NCBI GenBank assembly: GCA_016794985.1
Contig: JAEUIQ010000047.1
Span: 223,935 to 287,934 of the forward strand
DNA from: Planctomycetaceae bacterium
Lineage (GTDB): Bacteria > Planctomycetota > Planctomycetia > Pirellulales > Pirellulaceae
DNA length: 64,000 nucleotides
Direction: 5' to 3'
The notes under the pieces are model-generated. The model was not told the origin of the DNA. It did no database searches and saw nothing but the letters and a program-made list of their open reading frames with translations. This document shows, piece by piece, positions 38,624 to 48,468 of this stretch. Both the position numbers and the translations under genes were made by a program. Position 1 is the first letter of the stretch, and every line of letters starts with the position of its first letter.

Positions 38624-38656
38624 ATTAACCAAAGCTCCGGCAATCCGTTGGTTAAT
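38624..38656. promoter_or_regulatory. 9-bp perfect inverted repeat upstream of the SelL-like gene
   Basis: ATTAACCAA and TTGGTTAAT are separated by 15 bases. The site lies between the end of the TPR gene (38734) and the start of the SelL-like gene (38518 or 38551), both on the minus strand. It has no T-tract after it, so an operator is as likely as a terminator. Confidence 0.45.
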
Positions 38657-38733
38657 CTGGGTTTATTGCAGATTTCGAACAATCTCAAAAAATTCTTACC
38701 CAATTCGAGCCGCAAACTCCGGCATTTACCATT

Positions 38734-40083
38734 TCAACCCCGATAATCGGAAGTATCCAGTGCCTCGCGGAACTCCTCAATCAGGTCACTGTCCTGGTGG
38801 TGTTCCTTAAGCAATTTGTAAGCGAACCGCGCACCGGCCAATCGATCGGCTTCGATACACCAAAAGATCACAGTAGCCAACGCTTCCTCATCATAGTCAA
38901 GTTCGCGAAGGAACGGGTCCAGCTCCGCTACTTTGTTCGGTGGCAAAGCCGCCGCCAGACTTGCCAAACAGCCGGTCGATTCCGGCCAATCCTGCAATCC
39001 CAGTCGAGCCTGCTGCTCGGCTTTTTCCCACTCTCCCAAGGCCAAATACGCATCGGCAATCGACTCGTGGACACTTACATCATATCCCAACGAATCGCCT
39101 AATTTCTTGTACGATTCAATCGCCGCTTCGAATCGTTCTTGGGCCGACAAAATATCCCCGCGCAATCCGTACAAAATCGGCGATTCGACCGGCATCTTCT
39201 CCAATTGCTTCAAATCATCGAGGGCTTCGGGCAACTCGTCCAGTTGCATCAAGGCCATCGCTCGGATCAGTAATCCGAATCGTTTGATGTCCTCAGGGTA
39301 TTCATCGTCCAAAACTTCATCCGCGACTTCAATCAATTGCTCCATGTCTTCCTCATCCAACTGCCCAGACGCTAACGAGTTGACCTTGATCGACAATTCT
39401 TGAATCGCCGCCAATAAAGCCGGTCGATCCTTTGCAAACGAGAACCCAGTTCCCAACATGGTGGAAACTCGCAAGTTAAAGTCGACGATCTCAAAGTCGT
39501 AGATCTGCCATGATTCCTCTTCACGCTTTAGCCACCACCGAACGGTATGGGTCGGCTCGATCGAGTCATAGTGACGCGCCAGAAGAACAACGCGCTGTTC
39601 ATCCAATTGCTCGAACCGCACCCACTTGGCTTCCACCCAAGCTAAATCCGAGAAAGTACGGAATTGGGAACGCAAACCAGTTTCCAATAACTTGCGAAAT
39701 TCCGCCAGCTCTGCTTCACTCCCCGAAACTAGTTGACGCTCCACCAGCACGTCAAACATCGCCGCAACCGAGAACTTCCGTCCAATGCGGCGGCTGCTTC
39801 CCGACTGCAACGCATTATTCAGCTCCTCCATGGCCAAACGAACATCCTCCGGCACAGACACATCGACCGAGTGTTTTGTTTTCGACGGATCGAGGGCGGG
39901 GGGCGTCGGTTCTGGCGAATTCGTAGTTTCCCCCCCTTTCGATTCCTGAACCGGTGGCGTTGACTCCTGAACGGGTGGCGTTGACTCCTGGACGGGTGGC
40001 GATTCTTGACCAAACAATGGCGACACCAGGGTCGCACAGGCCAAACCAATACCGATCCATAGTCGCTGAAATAGGCGATTCAT
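38734..40083 (-). CDS. secreted TPR-containing protein
   Basis: A signal peptide (IGIGLACATLVSPLFG) is followed by a threefold repeat PPVQEST, an acidic/polar domain of about 200 residues, and TPR-like helices at about 270-440 (ALDDLKQLEKMPVESPILYGLRGDI, EAAIESYKKLGDSLGY, EWEKAEQQARLGLQDWP). I do not know a function. It starts 4 bases after the nagB-like fusion gene and has AAGGG upstream inside that gene, so the two are cotranscribed. Confidence 0.72.
   Translation of the reverse strand: MNRLFQRLWIGIGLACATLVSPLFGQESPPVQESTPPVQESTPPVQESKGGETTNSPEPTPPALDPSKTKHSVDVSVPEDVRLAMEELNNALQSGSSRRIGRKFSVAAMFDVLVERQLVSGSEAELAEFRKLLETGLRSQFRTFSDLAWVEAKWVRFEQLDEQRVVLLARHYDSIEPTHTVRWWLKREEESWQIYDFEIVDFNLRVSTMLGTGFSFAKDRPALLAAIQELSIKVNSLASGQLDEEDMEQLIEVADEVLDDEYPEDIKRFGLLIRAMALMQLDELPEALDDLKQLEKMPVESPILYGLRGDILSAQERFEAAIESYKKLGDSLGYDVSVHESIADAYLALGEWEKAEQQARLGLQDWPESTGCLASLAAALPPNKVAELDPFLRELDYDEEALATVIFWCIEADRLAGARFAYKLLKEHHQDSDLIEEFREALDTSDYRG
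39945..40007. repeat. 21-bp coding repeat (PPVQEST, three units)
   Basis: Three near-identical 21-base units encode PPVQEST on the minus strand just after the signal peptide of the TPR protein. It is an in-frame expansion in a linker, and the ends are given to within a few bases. Confidence 0.8.
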
Positions 40084-40087
40084 GAAA

Positions 40088-42013
40088 CTAACCCTTCCAC
40101 TTCACAAAACCTTCGATCGCCTGATATTGGGCCAATCCCAATCGATCATACATATTGGCAGTGGCAGCGTTGCGAGCTTCCGCGCGTTGCCAAAACTCGC
40201 GGGCATCAGACCCCGGAAACAACGCGCGATCTTTCTGTGATTCGTGTTTGAAAATGGCTTCCCGCTTCCGATCAACTTCTTGAGGACTCAACGGTACCGC
40301 CATTTCAATTTCATGGGCTGGCCATTCCTGCCAAGCCCCGCGATACAACCAGACTTCACATTGTGACCACCAATCGTCGCTCTGCACGACTCGGCAAGCT
40401 CGGAACAGCACATCCAAGCAAGTTCGATGCGTCCCATGCGGATCGCTTAAATCTCCAGCCGCATAAATCTGATGCGGTTTTACTTGGCGCAGCAAACGAA
40501 CGGTTAACTCCACATCCACGTCACTGATCGGTTTTTTTCTCACGAGGCCGGTTTGGTAAAAAGGCAAGTCCATGAAGTGGAGACGCTCTTCCGGAACGCC
40601 GCAAACTTCGGCCCCCGCTGCGGCCTCCCCGCGCCGAATCAGACCTTTCAACATTTGAACTTCTGCCGTATCCGTTTGCCCAGCACGCTTCTCTTCGAGG
40701 AACCCCTTGATCTTGCGCGTCAGCTGATGAACTTCCTCACTGGCGACACCAAAAGTGTCACAGAAATCCGCTGCGAACTTGGCAAACCGCCATGCATCAT
40801 CATCGAATACCGCGATGTTCCCGGACACTTGGTACGCGATATGAACTTCGTGTCCCTGATCCGCCAAACGAGTCAACGTTCCCCCCATCGAAATCACGTC
40901 GTCATCCGGATGCGGCGAAAACACGATGACGCGTTTCGGGAAAGTCACATTCGGCGTATTCGGCTTGCCCGCCGGCCAACCCGTGATCGTACTCTGCAAT
41001 TGACGGAAGACCTGCAAATTGATTTCATACGCCGAACCATACTCGGCCAATAAATCCTGCAAATGATGTTCGTTGTAGTCGCTGTCTTTGAGCATCAGCA
41101 CCGGCCGTCCCACCAACTGCGACAGCCAGATCACCGCTCGGCGGACCATGACTTTATCCCACTTCACATCCCCCAAAATCCAGGGCGTTTGGATTTGAGT
41201 CAAACCAGCGGCCGCCGCTTCGTCCAACATGAAGGTGGTGCGTGAATGATTCTGCAAAAATGTCGCAGGAACTTGATGTGAAACCTCGCCCTCGATCGTC
41301 CGCGCAACGATTTTGGACTTCCCTTCGCCAAACGCCAAAATGATGATCCGGCGGGCCTGAAGAATTGTGCCTACTCCCATGGTGACGGCCCGACGAGGTA
41401 CATTTTCGACACCGAAAAAGTCACTCGCCGCATCAATCCTCGTCATGCCGTCCAGTGTGATGAGTCGCGTCTTCGAATCCGTACCGGAACCGGGCTCATT
41501 GAAGCCAATGTGACCCGTCCGACCAATCCCCAACAACTGCAAGTCGATTCCACCAGCTTGTCCGATCCGCTGTTCGTACTGCTGGCAGTAATCCGTGATC
41601 TGTTCAATCGCGATCGTACCATCCGGTATATGAACCTGTTCCGCCGGGATGTCGATATGATTGAATAGGTGCTCGTGCATGAAGCGGTGGTAACTCTGTA
41701 AACAGTCCGGCTTCATCGGATAGTATTCGTCCAAATTAAACGTCACGACATTGGCAAACGACAATCCCTCCTCACGATGCATACGCACCAACTGCGCGTA
41801 GACATCAACCGGGGACGACCCGGTCGCCAAGCCCAGAACGCATTTCCGACCCTCGGCAGCTCTTTCACGAATCAAATCGGCAATCTGCCGAGCTACTTGA
41901 TAACTGACCTGACGTGATTCCGAGTAAATCTCGTACGGGATTCGGACCGGTCCGCCGGCCATCTGCGTCACAAGCGGAGGTTGGTTGAGGTCAATCGCGG
42001 TCGCCGTAGCCAT
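40088..42013 (-). CDS. nagB: glucosamine-6-phosphate deaminase fused to a PIG-L deacetylase domain
   Basis: The N-terminal half (about residues 25-270) is NagB: LGLATGSSPVDVYAQL, NLDEYYPM, LLGIGRTGHIGFNEPG with the catalytic Asp, His and Glu pattern, and the SRVGTILQARRII-like segment. After a linker, a PIG-L/LmbE domain starts at VIVFSPHPDDDVISMGGTL. Together they could deacetylate and deaminate an amino sugar, although the PIG-L substrate is not known. The ATG at 42013 has AAGGA six bases upstream; an ATG 17 codons earlier at 42064 lacks such a site. Confidence 0.93.
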   Translation of the reverse strand: MATATAIDLNQPPLVTQMAGGPVRIPYEIYSESRQVSYQVARQIADLIRERAAEGRKCVLGLATGSSPVDVYAQLVRMHREEGLSFANVVTFNLDEYYPMKPDCLQSYHRFMHEHLFNHIDIPAEQVHIPDGTIAIEQITDYCQQYEQRIGQAGGIDLQLLGIGRTGHIGFNEPGSGTDSKTRLITLDGMTRIDAASDFFGVENVPRRAVTMGVGTILQARRIIILAFGEGKSKIVARTIEGEVSHQVPATFLQNHSRTTFMLDEAAAAGLTQIQTPWILGDVKWDKVMVRRAVIWLSQLVGRPVLMLKDSDYNEHHLQDLLAEYGSAYEINLQVFRQLQSTITGWPAGKPNTPNVTFPKRVIVFSPHPDDDVISMGGTLTRLADQGHEVHIAYQVSGNIAVFDDDAWRFAKFAADFCDTFGVASEEVHQLTRKIKGFLEEKRAGQTDTAEVQMLKGLIRRGEAAAGAEVCGVPEERLHFMDLPFYQTGLVRKKPISDVDVELTVRLLRQVKPHQIYAAGDLSDPHGTHRTCLDVLFRACRVVQSDDWWSQCEVWLYRGAWQEWPAHEIEMAVPLSPQEVDRKREAIFKHESQKDRALFPGSDAREFWQRAEARNAATANMYDRLGLAQYQAIEGFVKWKG

Positions 42014-42096
42014 TCTGCTATCCTTAAAGTTTGGAGATACGATCCTGAACGAATTGTCACGCACTTTGATCGATCATGTCAAGCACGGCTTCCCGT

Positions 42097-43776
42097 TCAA
42101 CTTGACTCAAACCACGTTTGACTCCATTCATACAACCATGGATGGACCCAAGGGTTTGTGCCGGAATAAAGAGCGGACCCGGCACTAAGGGCCAACAAAA
42201 CCCAGGCCACAGTCAAGCCCACCCCAGAACGACGAAGTTGGTTGATCGCTGGGACCAGCATCAAGACCCAGAACGGCGTGATCCAAAAAACCCATCGCAG
42301 AGCACTGGCTTGGCCACCGTAATTGCGATCCAATTCGGTACGAGTCAAATAAAATCCGATGACAACCACCGACAGCCCCAACACCATCATTGCGATGGTT
42401 CGCCATTGGCCGCCGTGTTTCAGCGCCAACAGAATTCCCCAACACGACACAAGCCACATCGGGGTTAACGAAAAGATGCCGTGATGACCAATCAAACAAT
42501 GAAACGCGTACCATCCGGGGGAGGACTCGCCGATATCGACACCCGCCCGGCGCCCATCATGCCAGTAGCTTCCAGGGAAATCATACCAATTGGCCCATTG
42601 CCGAATTTCAATCGAATCCGCTCCCTTCCGTTGCACAACCGCCAATCCTTGCCATTGGTCCGGACGGTAAGGCCCCAGGAAATAATTTCGAATGACCCAC
42701 CGACGCTCGACTTGGCTCGACAATTCGTATTGATTGTCCTCGATCCAAGTTTCTGGTCCCAGTTCAAAGCCCCACCGACTTGAATGACGATTCAATTGCC
42801 GACGCATCTCTGTCGGCATCAACCCCGGTTCCAAGTCTTCCGCAAAGTCCATCGGCAAGGTCAGCGCCACAGGGCCATCGCTTCGAAAACTATAGGGCAT
42901 TCGCAACGTCCGATGAGCAATCAAGTTGGTCCCGAAGTAAGCCAGGCCGACCACCAAGATCGCAGGCAACATCCACCGGATCGCACGTTCCGGACTAAAC
43001 CACAGCCCAATCGCAACGACCCCCGCCGTCCAAGCCAAGGCCGGCAACTCATTGGCAAATGCCATTCCGCCACCCAACCCCAAGATTACATACCAAAACC
43101 CCGACGCGAAGGGTGCCCGCTGAATCGCGCAAATCGCAAACAAACTCCAGTAAACCGCGATCACGGCAAAGTGATGATTGTTGAGCGTGACCGCAAACGT
43201 TGTTACGAACGTTCCCCAACAAGCCGCCGCAAAGGCATAAAACCTTGCCGCATCCGTTGCCAATGGCCATCGATCCAAAAACCAAGCCAACACGCCGAAC
43301 GTGACGACTAAAGGAATAATCTGGCAGAGCAGCAACAACCAGCGCACGGCCAAAAACAGACTGGCCTCCATATCCAACCAGCCGACTTGGTTCAAACTGG
43401 CATAAACTCCCGCAATCATTGTTGCTAGGAGCGGAGGTTTGCTAGAGTATTCGTGCAATCGTCCATCAGGACCTTCGTGAACCACTTTATCAATGGTATT
43501 CCAGTGGCGTGCTAAGTCCGGGTCTTTGGTGTAAGGATCAATCGCGTAACTTCCGGTTTCTACCAACGCGCGAACCGTGACCCATCGACTGCGGTCATTC
43601 GCGCTTAACATCGGACTCCATTCTTCCCCCACTTGACGCTGGGTCCAACCAAGACGCACCACCATGCACGAAAACGACGACACCAACAGCAACGTGTAGA
43701 CCATGAAACGCACATAGCCCGGCACCCGGGTGGGGTCCGAGGCAGGCAAACGATTCGCAACTTCCTTTTCACTCAC
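42097..43776 (-). CDS. polytopic membrane protein, glycosyltransferase-like
   Basis: The product of about 560 residues has some ten or more membrane helices. Between the first and second helices is a soluble loop with NDRSRWVTVRALVETGSYAID and KPPLLA, a pattern like the first loop of GT-C (ArnT/PMT-type) glycosyltransferases, where an acidic residue would be catalytic. The assignment is tentative. I use the GTG at 43776, whose GTGA overlaps the stop of the chromate transporter gene; the frame continues upstream to 43824 inside that gene. Confidence 0.68.
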   Translation of the reverse strand: MSEKEVANRLPASDPTRVPGYVRFMVYTLLLVSSFSCMVVRLGWTQRQVGEEWSPMLSANDRSRWVTVRALVETGSYAIDPYTKDPDLARHWNTIDKVVHEGPDGRLHEYSSKPPLLATMIAGVYASLNQVGWLDMEASLFLAVRWLLLLCQIIPLVVTFGVLAWFLDRWPLATDAARFYAFAAACWGTFVTTFAVTLNNHHFAVIAVYWSLFAICAIQRAPFASGFWYVILGLGGGMAFANELPALAWTAGVVAIGLWFSPERAIRWMLPAILVVGLAYFGTNLIAHRTLRMPYSFRSDGPVALTLPMDFAEDLEPGLMPTEMRRQLNRHSSRWGFELGPETWIEDNQYELSSQVERRWVIRNYFLGPYRPDQWQGLAVVQRKGADSIEIRQWANWYDFPGSYWHDGRRAGVDIGESSPGWYAFHCLIGHHGIFSLTPMWLVSCWGILLALKHGGQWRTIAMMVLGLSVVVIGFYLTRTELDRNYGGQASALRWVFWITPFWVLMLVPAINQLRRSGVGLTVAWVLLALSAGSALYSGTNPWVHPWLYEWSQTWFESS

Positions 43777-45131
43777 GAGATGTTGACTCCGACATAGTAC
43801 AGCGCGCCCGCCACAACGCTGCACAAGAGCGTCGTGATCAATCCAACTTTATACCGGAAAATGGCCCCGAACGCACAAGTCGCAATCACCGCTGCCGCCG
43901 GATCAAACGAACTCCAAACAGGCACTAGCAAATAAAATCCATACCCGCTGACTTCACTCACTTTAGCAAACAGCGTATTCAGCGAAAACCAAATCGCTAA
44001 ACTGACGATGACTCCAACCACCGCTGCCGAAATTGCTGACATGATTCCGTTCATCTTTTCGTTGCCACGCAGTCTTTCGATGTAGGGAGCACCCGCAAAA
44101 ACCCACAGAAAACAAGGGGCAAACGTGACCCAGGTCGTAACGATCGAACCCACAATCGCCGCCGTCAATGGGTGCAGCGATCCAGGATTCCGATAGGCGC
44201 CTAGATAACCAACAAACTGCACGACCTGAATCAATGGCCCGGGCGTGCTTTCGGCCATGCCCATCCCATCCAGCATCTCGCCAGGTTCTAGCCAGCGATA
44301 AGTCTCGACACACTCTTGAGCAATGTAAGCCAATACCGAATAGGCCCCGCCAAAGGTCACCATCGCTGCTTTGCTGAAGAACAACGCCTCCTGAACGAAG
44401 ATGCTGTCGGCCCCAAAACAGACTGCGAGCATCCCGATGGGTAGCCACCAAACAGCAAGCCACCCGCAGACGACACCGGTCGTCCCCAGCCAACTCGGTG
44501 CGGGTGCTACCGCCGAGTTCAACGCCGCTTCGCTTTCCACGTCCAAGATTGGTTGTCGAGCCGTTGCATGTCCAGCCAACTTCCAATTCTCTGGCCAAAT
44601 TCGCACCGCGACCAATCCAAATAATCCAGCCGCCAATATGATCACCGGAAACGGAATTTTGAACACCAAAATACAGATAAACGCCAGCATCGCGATCGCA
44701 ACCTTGTGTTTGTTTTGCAACGATCGCTGACCAACACGCAGGGCAGCCATGATCACCACCGCAATGATCGCCGGCTTCAAACCATAAAGCAGGCCCTGCA
44801 CGATGGTCACTTCGCGAAAGAAGGTGTAAAGGATACTCAAAGCGAGTATGCTCAAGAACCCTGGCAAGATAAACAATGTCCCGGCCACAATGCCGCCCCA
44901 GGTTCGATGCAGCAACCAACCAATGTACACCGAAAGTTGTTGCGCCTCAGGCCCGGGAAGCAACATGCAGTAGTTGAGCGCATGCAAGAACTGAGATTCG
45001 GAGATCCACTTTTTTTCTTCGACCAGGATTCGATGCATGACCGCGATTTGGCCCGCCGGACCACCAAAGCTCAACATCGCCACACGACACCAAACCCAAA
45101 ACGCTTCAACAAACGAAACTTTTGGCATCAT
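43773..45131 (-). CDS. chrA: chromate transporter (CHR family, long form)
   Basis: This CHR-family transporter has two homologous halves: VSFVEAFWVWCRVAMLSFGGPAGQIAVMH near the start, with PGPEAQQLSVYIGW, and AMVTFGGAYSVLAYIAQECVETYRW with ESTPGPLIQVVQFVGYLGAY in the second half. It exports chromate, or acts on a related anion. The ATG at 45131 shares its A with the TGA of the rhomboid-like gene (TGATG), which settles the start; the upstream open frame to 45302 is in the other gene. The result is about 452 residues. Confidence 0.93.
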   Translation of the reverse strand: MMPKVSFVEAFWVWCRVAMLSFGGPAGQIAVMHRILVEEKKWISESQFLHALNYCMLLPGPEAQQLSVYIGWLLHRTWGGIVAGTLFILPGFLSILALSILYTFFREVTIVQGLLYGLKPAIIAVVIMAALRVGQRSLQNKHKVAIAMLAFICILVFKIPFPVIILAAGLFGLVAVRIWPENWKLAGHATARQPILDVESEAALNSAVAPAPSWLGTTGVVCGWLAVWWLPIGMLAVCFGADSIFVQEALFFSKAAMVTFGGAYSVLAYIAQECVETYRWLEPGEMLDGMGMAESTPGPLIQVVQFVGYLGAYRNPGSLHPLTAAIVGSIVTTWVTFAPCFLWVFAGAPYIERLRGNEKMNGIMSAISAAVVGVIVSLAIWFSLNTLFAKVSEVSGYGFYLLVPVWSSFDPAAAVIATCAFGAIFRYKVGLITTLLCSVVAGALYYVGVNIS

Positions 45132-46294
45132 CAAGAGTCGTCCCCGGGTTCCAGGATTCCCGCCTTGACTTGTTCGAGTGCTCGCTCGGCCAATTTGGTA
45201 ACGATAGACTTTTGATCGCGTTGGATGGCGACGCCCTCCAATGACTTCAAAATTCGGATCGCGCTTCGAGGTCGGCCTAATTCCAGCAATACATGGGTCC
45301 AACTCAAGCGCAGGGGAACCGTCATTTGATCCGGGAAGTCAGTTTTGAAGATATGGAGGTAGCGATTGGCTTCCGCCCATTGCTGTTGTTTGGTGTAACT
45401 TTGAATCAACTTCCGCAGTAGTTCGGAGTCCCACTTCGCGTAGCGATTATTGGCCAACAACACCGACATCCACTGGTGCAATTCGGCAAACTGCCCTTCA
45501 CTCGCCATACGAATCAAGTTCGGCAACGCTTCGTCCCACTCGACTTGCTCTTGCTGAGCTAGCTCAGCTTGAACCTCGGCTTCCGATTTCGGATTCAATT
45601 CAACTTCATGGGCCACAAACTTTTTCTCGAAGACCCGTTCGATCAAATTGACCCCCTGCTCGGGAACAATCCCAGACATGGTCAAGAAAACTGCAAACAG
45701 GAGGCCGACCAAGAACCCCGTAAAGTGAATCAAATCGAAAGGACCTCCGGTAGATCCCAAGACAACAGCCACCGCCGCCAAGTACACCCCGGCGATGGTC
45801 ATGATGCTGATCGAGAACCTTTTCCAATAAAATATCAAGTGCAGCAAGAATGAAAGTTTGCGGTCGTAGGCATAGATCAAAGCCACCACGATCAACGCAA
45901 AATTCAGCGCTGTTAATCCATTCATATTGCCTTGAAGCGGGACATCTTTGGCTTCCATCCAGAAAAAGAAAACTTGACTCGTCAAAGCATGCGACAAAGC
46001 GACGACGAAAACTGACCCGGCGAACTTCCCAAAACCGAATCGACTCTCCAAGACCAAACCCAGCAGCCAGAAAAACATCACATTCAATAAGAACAACGCA
46101 AGATTATCGTGGACCAACGGAGCGGTGATCCAAGTCATGGGCCGAACGGTCTCGTAGTCCAAACTACATTCGTCGCGAAAGACTCGACTGCGCAGACCCA
46201 CAATTGAAAACGCGATCACCAGCAAGCCAAACGCATGCACAAACATGGGCCGATAGTGCGACGCACCAACTGGACCCAGTGGGATGACGATCAT
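45131..46294 (-). CDS. rhomboid-like membrane protein with altered active site
   Basis: Six or seven membrane helices follow an N-terminal MIVIPLGPVG. Rhomboid features remain: His62 and Asn71 in HDNLALFLLN, and a last-helix His190 in DLIHFTGFLVGLL. The serine of the G-x-S motif is replaced by Thr128 in NGLTALNF. About 160 soluble, helical C-terminal residues follow. I use the ATG at 46294, just after the bioA stop; frames open to 46351 overlap bioA. It is probably an inactive or altered rhomboid. Its stop overlaps the chrA start. Confidence 0.68.
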   Translation of the reverse strand: MIVIPLGPVGASHYRPMFVHAFGLLVIAFSIVGLRSRVFRDECSLDYETVRPMTWITAPLVHDNLALFLLNVMFFWLLGLVLESRFGFGKFAGSVFVVALSHALTSQVFFFWMEAKDVPLQGNMNGLTALNFALIVVALIYAYDRKLSFLLHLIFYWKRFSISIMTIAGVYLAAVAVVLGSTGGPFDLIHFTGFLVGLLFAVFLTMSGIVPEQGVNLIERVFEKKFVAHEVELNPKSEAEVQAELAQQEQVEWDEALPNLIRMASEGQFAELHQWMSVLLANNRYAKWDSELLRKLIQSYTKQQQWAEANRYLHIFKTDFPDQMTVPLRLSWTHVLLELGRPRSAIRILKSLEGVAIQRDQKSIVTKLAERALEQVKAGILEPGDDS

Positions 46295-46302
46295 ATCCGA
46301 GC

Positions 46303-47709
46303 CTAGTGACTTTCCCATGACGCCGAGGATCGCTCGAACGCGGTGATCCATCGATCCATCACGATCTGAAGTTCGTCCAAAGAGATGCAGGGCGGTGGCA
46401 TCAGTATAACCACATCACCGATCGGACGAATGATCAATCCCAAGTCACGCGCGTGCCCAGCCACCACATAGCCTGGGCGTTCGCTAAAGTGAAATCGTTC
46501 GCCCGTCCGGCGGTCCCGCACCACAGTTACGCCGACCATCAAGCCACGTTGGCGAATTTGGCCGACGTGCGGATGGTCCTGCAGCTCTCGCAATCGTTTT
46601 TGCACTAACTCGATCTTCGGTGGCAAACTCTGAATCAGCCTCGGCATGAGGTCCAAACTGGCCAAACTGACCGCGCAAGCCAAGGGATTACCCGCAAACG
46701 AATGCCCGTGATATAGCGTTCTCTGTTCGGCAATCTCCCCCAAGAACGCGGCATAAATCGTTTCGGTCGAGAGTGTCGCGGCAATCGGCAAATAACCGCC
46801 CGACAACCCTTTGCCGAGGCACAGAATGTCCGGAGTGACCTGCTCGCGTGTGCAGGCGAACCAATCGCCAACGTGACCGAATCCGGTCGCGACCTCGTCC
46901 ACAATCAACAGCACTTGATGACGCTCGCAGATCTTTTTTAATAGCCGCAAGAACCCTGGCGGGGCCGGCAAGATTCCGCCCGCCCCTTGAACGGGCTCAA
47001 TAATCACTGCCGCAATCTGATCCGCTTGACTCGCCAACAAAGCTTCTAAATCTTTCCCGTACTCCGGATCACATTCTCGTCCCAGGTCCGGAAAGGACTC
47101 ATCCGCACAGACCGGATACGGAAGTTGATGATTGTGGGGCAGTAGCGACAGAAACGGCGAATGAAAATGTTCGCTCGGAGCCACGGCCATCGCGCCCATC
47201 GTGTCGCCATGATAGTTATTATGAAATCCAACGATCTGCCGCTTGTTTGGTCGCCCCAAGTTGAACCAGTATTGGATCGCGGTCTTTACGGCGATTTCAA
47301 CTGCCGTGGCTCCGCAATCCGAAAAATGACACCGAGTTAAACCGGGTGGCACGACTTCGACTAGTCGCTTGGCGAGAATGGTCGCCGGCACGTTGGCTTG
47401 GCCCAACAATGTCGAATGGGCGACTTTCTCCAATTGTCGTTGAATCGCCACATTGAGGTACGGATGTCGATGACCGTGAATGTTGAGCCAAATCGAGGAG
47501 CACCCGTCGAAGTACCATCGTCCATCCGTGGCTTGCAATTGCACACCACGACCTTGCACGATCATCAACGGGTCCGACTCCAAATACTGCCGCATCGGCG
47601 TGAATGGATGCCAAGAATGGTCGGCGTCCCATTGTTGAAGTAACGCTGCGTCAATCGCCTTTCCATGAACCGGGTCGATCGCTTCGCCAATGCGTTGGTC
47701 TTCTTCCAT
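46303..47709 (-). CDS. bioA: adenosylmethionine-8-amino-7-oxononanoate aminotransferase
   Basis: This class III PLP aminotransferase makes DAPA in biotin synthesis. The start DADHSWHPFTPMRQY, GRWYFDGCSSIWLNIHGH, the PLP-binding IVDEVATGFG and the lysine motif LGKGLSGGYLPIAAT are typical of BioA. Its length is 468 residues. It is the second gene of the minus-strand run; the ATG shares a base with the TAA of trmL (TAATG). No other biotin gene is in view. Confidence 0.93.
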   Translation of the reverse strand: MEEDQRIGEAIDPVHGKAIDAALLQQWDADHSWHPFTPMRQYLESDPLMIVQGRGVQLQATDGRWYFDGCSSIWLNIHGHRHPYLNVAIQRQLEKVAHSTLLGQANVPATILAKRLVEVVPPGLTRCHFSDCGATAVEIAVKTAIQYWFNLGRPNKRQIVGFHNNYHGDTMGAMAVAPSEHFHSPFLSLLPHNHQLPYPVCADESFPDLGRECDPEYGKDLEALLASQADQIAAVIIEPVQGAGGILPAPPGFLRLLKKICERHQVLLIVDEVATGFGHVGDWFACTREQVTPDILCLGKGLSGGYLPIAATLSTETIYAAFLGEIAEQRTLYHGHSFAGNPLACAVSLASLDLMPRLIQSLPPKIELVQKRLRELQDHPHVGQIRQRGLMVGVTVVRDRRTGERFHFSERPGYVVAGHARDLGLIIRPIGDVVILMPPPCISLDELQIVMDRWITAFERSSASWESH

Positions 47710-48230
47710 TATTGAACCCCCGCGACTTGCAGCTGCCGAAACGCCTCGAAAGCCGCCACGCCCACCGAACAGGACAAATTCAAACTGCGAACTTGCGGTC
47801 GGATGGGAATCCTTAATTTTCGACCCGGATACTGTTCCAAAATCTCCGGAGGCAACCCTGCCGTTTCTTTGCCGAAAACCAATACATCACCTTTTTGAAA
47901 CTTCGCAGCGGTGTAACATTGGTCTGCCTTTTTCGTAAACAGCCACAATCGCGGCGATGAAAAATGTTTCAACAACTCGTCCCAATCGTCGACGACTTGC
48001 CACTGCAAATATGGCCAATAATCCAAACCCGCTCGGCGAACTGCCTTTTCACTAAGATCGAATCCCAACGGACGAACGAGCCAAAGTTTCGCGCCCAAGG
48101 CCACGCACGTTCTTCCCACGTTTCCAGTATTGGGAGGAATCTCCGGTTGGTGCAACACAATGTGCAAACACGGATCGTATAGTGCAGCCTCAGCCGGATC
48201 AGAGGCGGAACGTTCGGTTGGCTCACTCAT
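47709..48230 (-). CDS. trmL: tRNA (cytidine/uridine-2'-O-)-methyltransferase TrmL
   Basis: This SPOUT-class enzyme methylates the ribose of the wobble base (position 34) of certain tRNAs. HIVLHQPEIPPNTGNVGRTCVALGA, VFGKETAGLP and the knot segment RIPIRPQVRSLNLSCSVGVAAFE, seen in parts, are diagnostic. At 173 residues it is of normal size. It is the first gene of the long minus-strand run and divergent from mog. The stop overlaps the bioA start by one base. Confidence 0.95.
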   Translation of the reverse strand: MSEPTERSASDPAEAALYDPCLHIVLHQPEIPPNTGNVGRTCVALGAKLWLVRPLGFDLSEKAVRRAGLDYWPYLQWQVVDDWDELLKHFSSPRLWLFTKKADQCYTAAKFQKGDVLVFGKETAGLPPEILEQYPGRKLRIPIRPQVRSLNLSCSVGVAAFEAFRQLQVAGVQ

Positions 48231-48468
48231 CGAAAATCATACGCTCCAAGTTCAACCATCAGGAGCCGACACTCGACTCAATTTAATGTTGCGGTTCGCT
48301 CCGCGGTCCAATGTGGGGGCATCGCAAAAGCCACAACCACTCTTTATCCCAGCCACTCCCCACCCGCCCCTGGCCGAAGAGCAGGGATTTTATAGGATAT
48401 CTCAGCCGCATGAGAAGGTCACGAACTTCCGCAGCTCGGTGAAACGATACTTTTGCGAGTCAAATAAA

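Noticed and set aside
48130..48468. Upstream extension of mog
   Set aside because: It overlaps the divergent trmL gene, and the MogA/MoaB family begins exactly at the ATG at 48469.
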